From: Solimonas soli DSM 21787 | Lineage (GTDB): Bacteria; Pseudomonadota; Gammaproteobacteria; Nevskiales; Nevskiaceae | Assembly (NCBI RefSeq): GCF_000474945.1 | Contig: NZ_KI440838.1 | Coordinates: 1-64,000, forward strand | Reading direction: 5' to 3' | DNA: 64,000 nucleotides | Shown here: positions 62,685 through 64,000 of the stretch, piece by piece | How the letters are laid out: each line of letters opens with the position of its first letter | Numbering within the stretch: position 1 is the first letter of the stretch | Program-made: the position numbers and the translations under genes | The notes under the pieces: generated by a model | What the model was told of the DNA's origin: nothing | Databases searched by the model: none | The model's input: the letters and a program-made list of their open reading frames with translations, nothing else

Positions 62685-64000
62685 TCAGCCCTTGCGCGTG
62701 CGCCGTGCGCGCGCCGGCTTGGGGGACTCTTTCCGGGACCGCGCCGGCGCGTCGGCGGCCGGCGGCGGCCCGGCCGGCGGCGTCGGCGCCGCGCCGCTTT
62801 CGCCTTCCAGTTCGGCGAGGCCCTGGTCGAAATACTCGAGCAGGCGCTGCACGCGCGGCAGCGTGCGCCGGCAGGCGATGACGCCGAACTCGACGCGGTC
62901 GACGTAGCTGGTCAGCGTGATGTTGAGGGCCAGGCCGTCGGTGACGATCGACACCGGATACATGCCATCGAGCCTGGCGCCGTTCCAGTACAGCGTGCGC
63001 TTCGGGCCCGGCACGTTGGAGATGATGACGTTGAACGACTGCCAGCGCGGCGCGATGCCGGTGGCGATGTTGAGGCCGGCCGGCGCCATCACCGTCGCCA
63101 CGTAGTTGAGCATCGCCGCCGGACCCATGCGCGAGTAGCGCTGCTTGGCGTCCAGCATCGAGCCCTGGATCACCGCGAGCCGCGCCAGCGGATCGGCGAC
63201 GTGAGTGCCCAGGTTGGCGAGCACCATGGCGATCTGGTTGCCCTCGTCGGAGCCGTCGCGGCGCAGCGACAGCGGCACCATCGCGATCAGCGGCCTGGCC
63301 GGCAGCGCGTCGAGATCGAGCAGATAGCGGCGCAGCGCCGAGGCGCACATGGCCAGCACGACGTCATTGACGGTGACGCGGTGCTGCTTGACGGCGCGGC
63401 GGATCCGCGCGATCGCGTAGGACTGCGCGGCGAAGCGGCGCGAGCCGCTGATGCGCTGGTTGAGGATGCTGCGCGGCGCCTGGAAGGCCGACACGTAGTC
63501 CGGGTTCTCGCGGCCCTCGCGGATCGAGCGGTACAGCTCGCGCGCCACGGCCGGCACCGTCGCGGCCTGCGCGCGCACGTTCGCCAGCGCGTGCGCGAGG
63601 CTGGAGTAGGCGCCGCGCGGCGCCTGCGGCGAGGCTTCGTCGCGCTGCACGCGCGGCGCCATGGTCCACGGCGCGATCGCCGGCACCAGCGGATCCTCGC
63701 TCATCGACTTGCGCAGCAGGCGCATGGCGGCGACGCCGTCGACCATCGCGTGATGAATCTTCGCGTAGATCGCGAAGCGGCCGTCCTCGAGGCCGCTGAT
63801 GATGTAGAACTCCCACAGCGGACGCGCGCGATCGAGCGGTGCGGCGTGCAGCTGCGAGACCAGCGCCAGCAGCTCGCGGACACGGCCCGGCGCCGGCAGC
63901 GCCATGTGGATGAAATGCGCGTCGAGGTCGAAATCCTCGTCCTCGGTCCACAGCCAGCTGCCGAGGCGGCGCACGAGGTGGCGGTTGAACGGCGGCTGCG
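62685..64000 (-). CDS. WS/DGAT-type wax ester synthase/diacylglycerol acyltransferase, 5'-truncated by the window edge
   Basis: The frame is open to the last base of the window (ending QPPFNRHLVRRLG at the edge), so the N-terminus lies outside. The 438 visible residues carry the acyltransferase motif KIHHAMVDGVAAM, PLWEFYIISGLEDGR before it, NDVVLAMCASALRRYLLD, and NVIISNVPGPKRTLYWNG, all hallmarks of bacterial WS/DGAT. It makes wax esters or triacylglycerol as storage lipid. The C-terminal tail is Pro/Ala/Arg-rich and basic. The close thioesterase gene may belong to the same lipid unit. Confidence 0.92.
   Translation of the reverse strand, partial: QPPFNRHLVRRLGSWLWTEDEDFDLDAHFIHMALPAPGRVRELLALVSQLHAAPLDRARPLWEFYIISGLEDGRFAIYAKIHHAMVDGVAAMRLLRKSMSEDPLVPAIAPWTMAPRVQRDEASPQAPRGAYSSLAHALANVRAQAATVPAVARELYRSIREGRENPDYVSAFQAPRSILNQRISGSRRFAAQSYAIARIRRAVKQHRVTVNDVVLAMCASALRRYLLDLDALPARPLIAMVPLSLRRDGSDEGNQIAMVLANLGTHVADPLARLAVIQGSMLDAKQRYSRMGPAAMLNYVATVMAPAGLNIATGIAPRWQSFNVIISNVPGPKRTLYWNGARLDGMYPVSIVTDGLALNITLTSYVDRVEFGVIACRRTLPRVQRLLEYFDQGLAELEGESGAAPTPPAGPPPAADAPARSRKESPKPARARRTRKG

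Overview
The window is one stretch of a GC-rich (about 65-70%) proteobacterial chromosome, almost fully coding. The gene set points to a gammaproteobacterium, probably in or near the Nevskiales/Xanthomonadales. Markers for this are the argH / algZ-algR / hemC-hemD-hemX-hemY order, PII-AmtB genes, a biosynthetic arginine decarboxylase with spermidine synthase, and a WS/DGAT-type acyltransferase. The taxonomic call is inference from gene content. No tRNA, rRNA, CRISPR array, prophage or complete insertion sequence was seen.

Layout. 1-2.9 kb: the end of an exbD-like gene, a TPR lipoprotein-like/periplasmic protein, a single-span membrane protein and an orphan MazF/PemK-type toxin. 3.1-7.5 kb: a cupin dioxygenase-like gene convergent with an AraC regulator, then an area of decay (remnants of a TetR regulator, a TonB-dependent siderophore receptor and a LysR regulator) that still holds intact ogt and an intact subclass B3 metallo-beta-lactamase. 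7.57-17.4 kb: a guanidine-use operon. It has a sigma-54 promoter, a guanidine-I (ykkC) riboswitch, an ABC importer, two carboxyguanidine deiminase subunits, guanidine (urea-type) carboxylase and allophanate hydrolase. 17.5-20.9 kb: a DUF1993 gene, a probable unannotated small RNA, a cation/proton antiporter and a cytochrome c5-like protein. 21-26.9 kb: a nitrogen-control block with a TIGR02001-type outer membrane protein, comM-ubiK, glnK-amtB and a second PII gene; two of these units carry sigma-54 promoters and NtrC-like sites. 27-44 kb: polyamine synthesis, glutathione peroxidase, a sulfatase-fold membrane enzyme, argH, algZR, haem synthesis genes, a ferredoxin-type reductase divergent from an SDR gene, and mscL. 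44-56.3 kb: hydrolases, a frameshifted and truncated alpha/beta hydrolase, a patatin-like protein, MltD-like transglycosylase, proline iminopeptidase, an FAD-dependent protein and an EmrAB-MarR drug efflux unit. 56.3-61.7 kb: a complete phenylalanine/tyrosine degradation operon (phhA-hppD-hmgA-fahA-maiA) divergent from an Lrp-type regulator. The right edge holds a thioesterase, an AhpD-like protein and a truncated WS/DGAT gene.

The most interesting reading is regulatory. The guanidine operon, the outer membrane protein gene and glnK-amtB share a near-identical sigma-54 core (TGGCATGG...GC with the exact GG-N10-GC spacing). In the guanidine operon this promoter places the start of transcription just before a guanidine-I aptamer. 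Nitrogen limitation and ligand sensing would then act in series on one transcript. A second candidate is a three-hairpin small RNA near 18.2 kb with a strong sigma-70 promoter, an upstream dyad and an exposed CUCCUCC tract.
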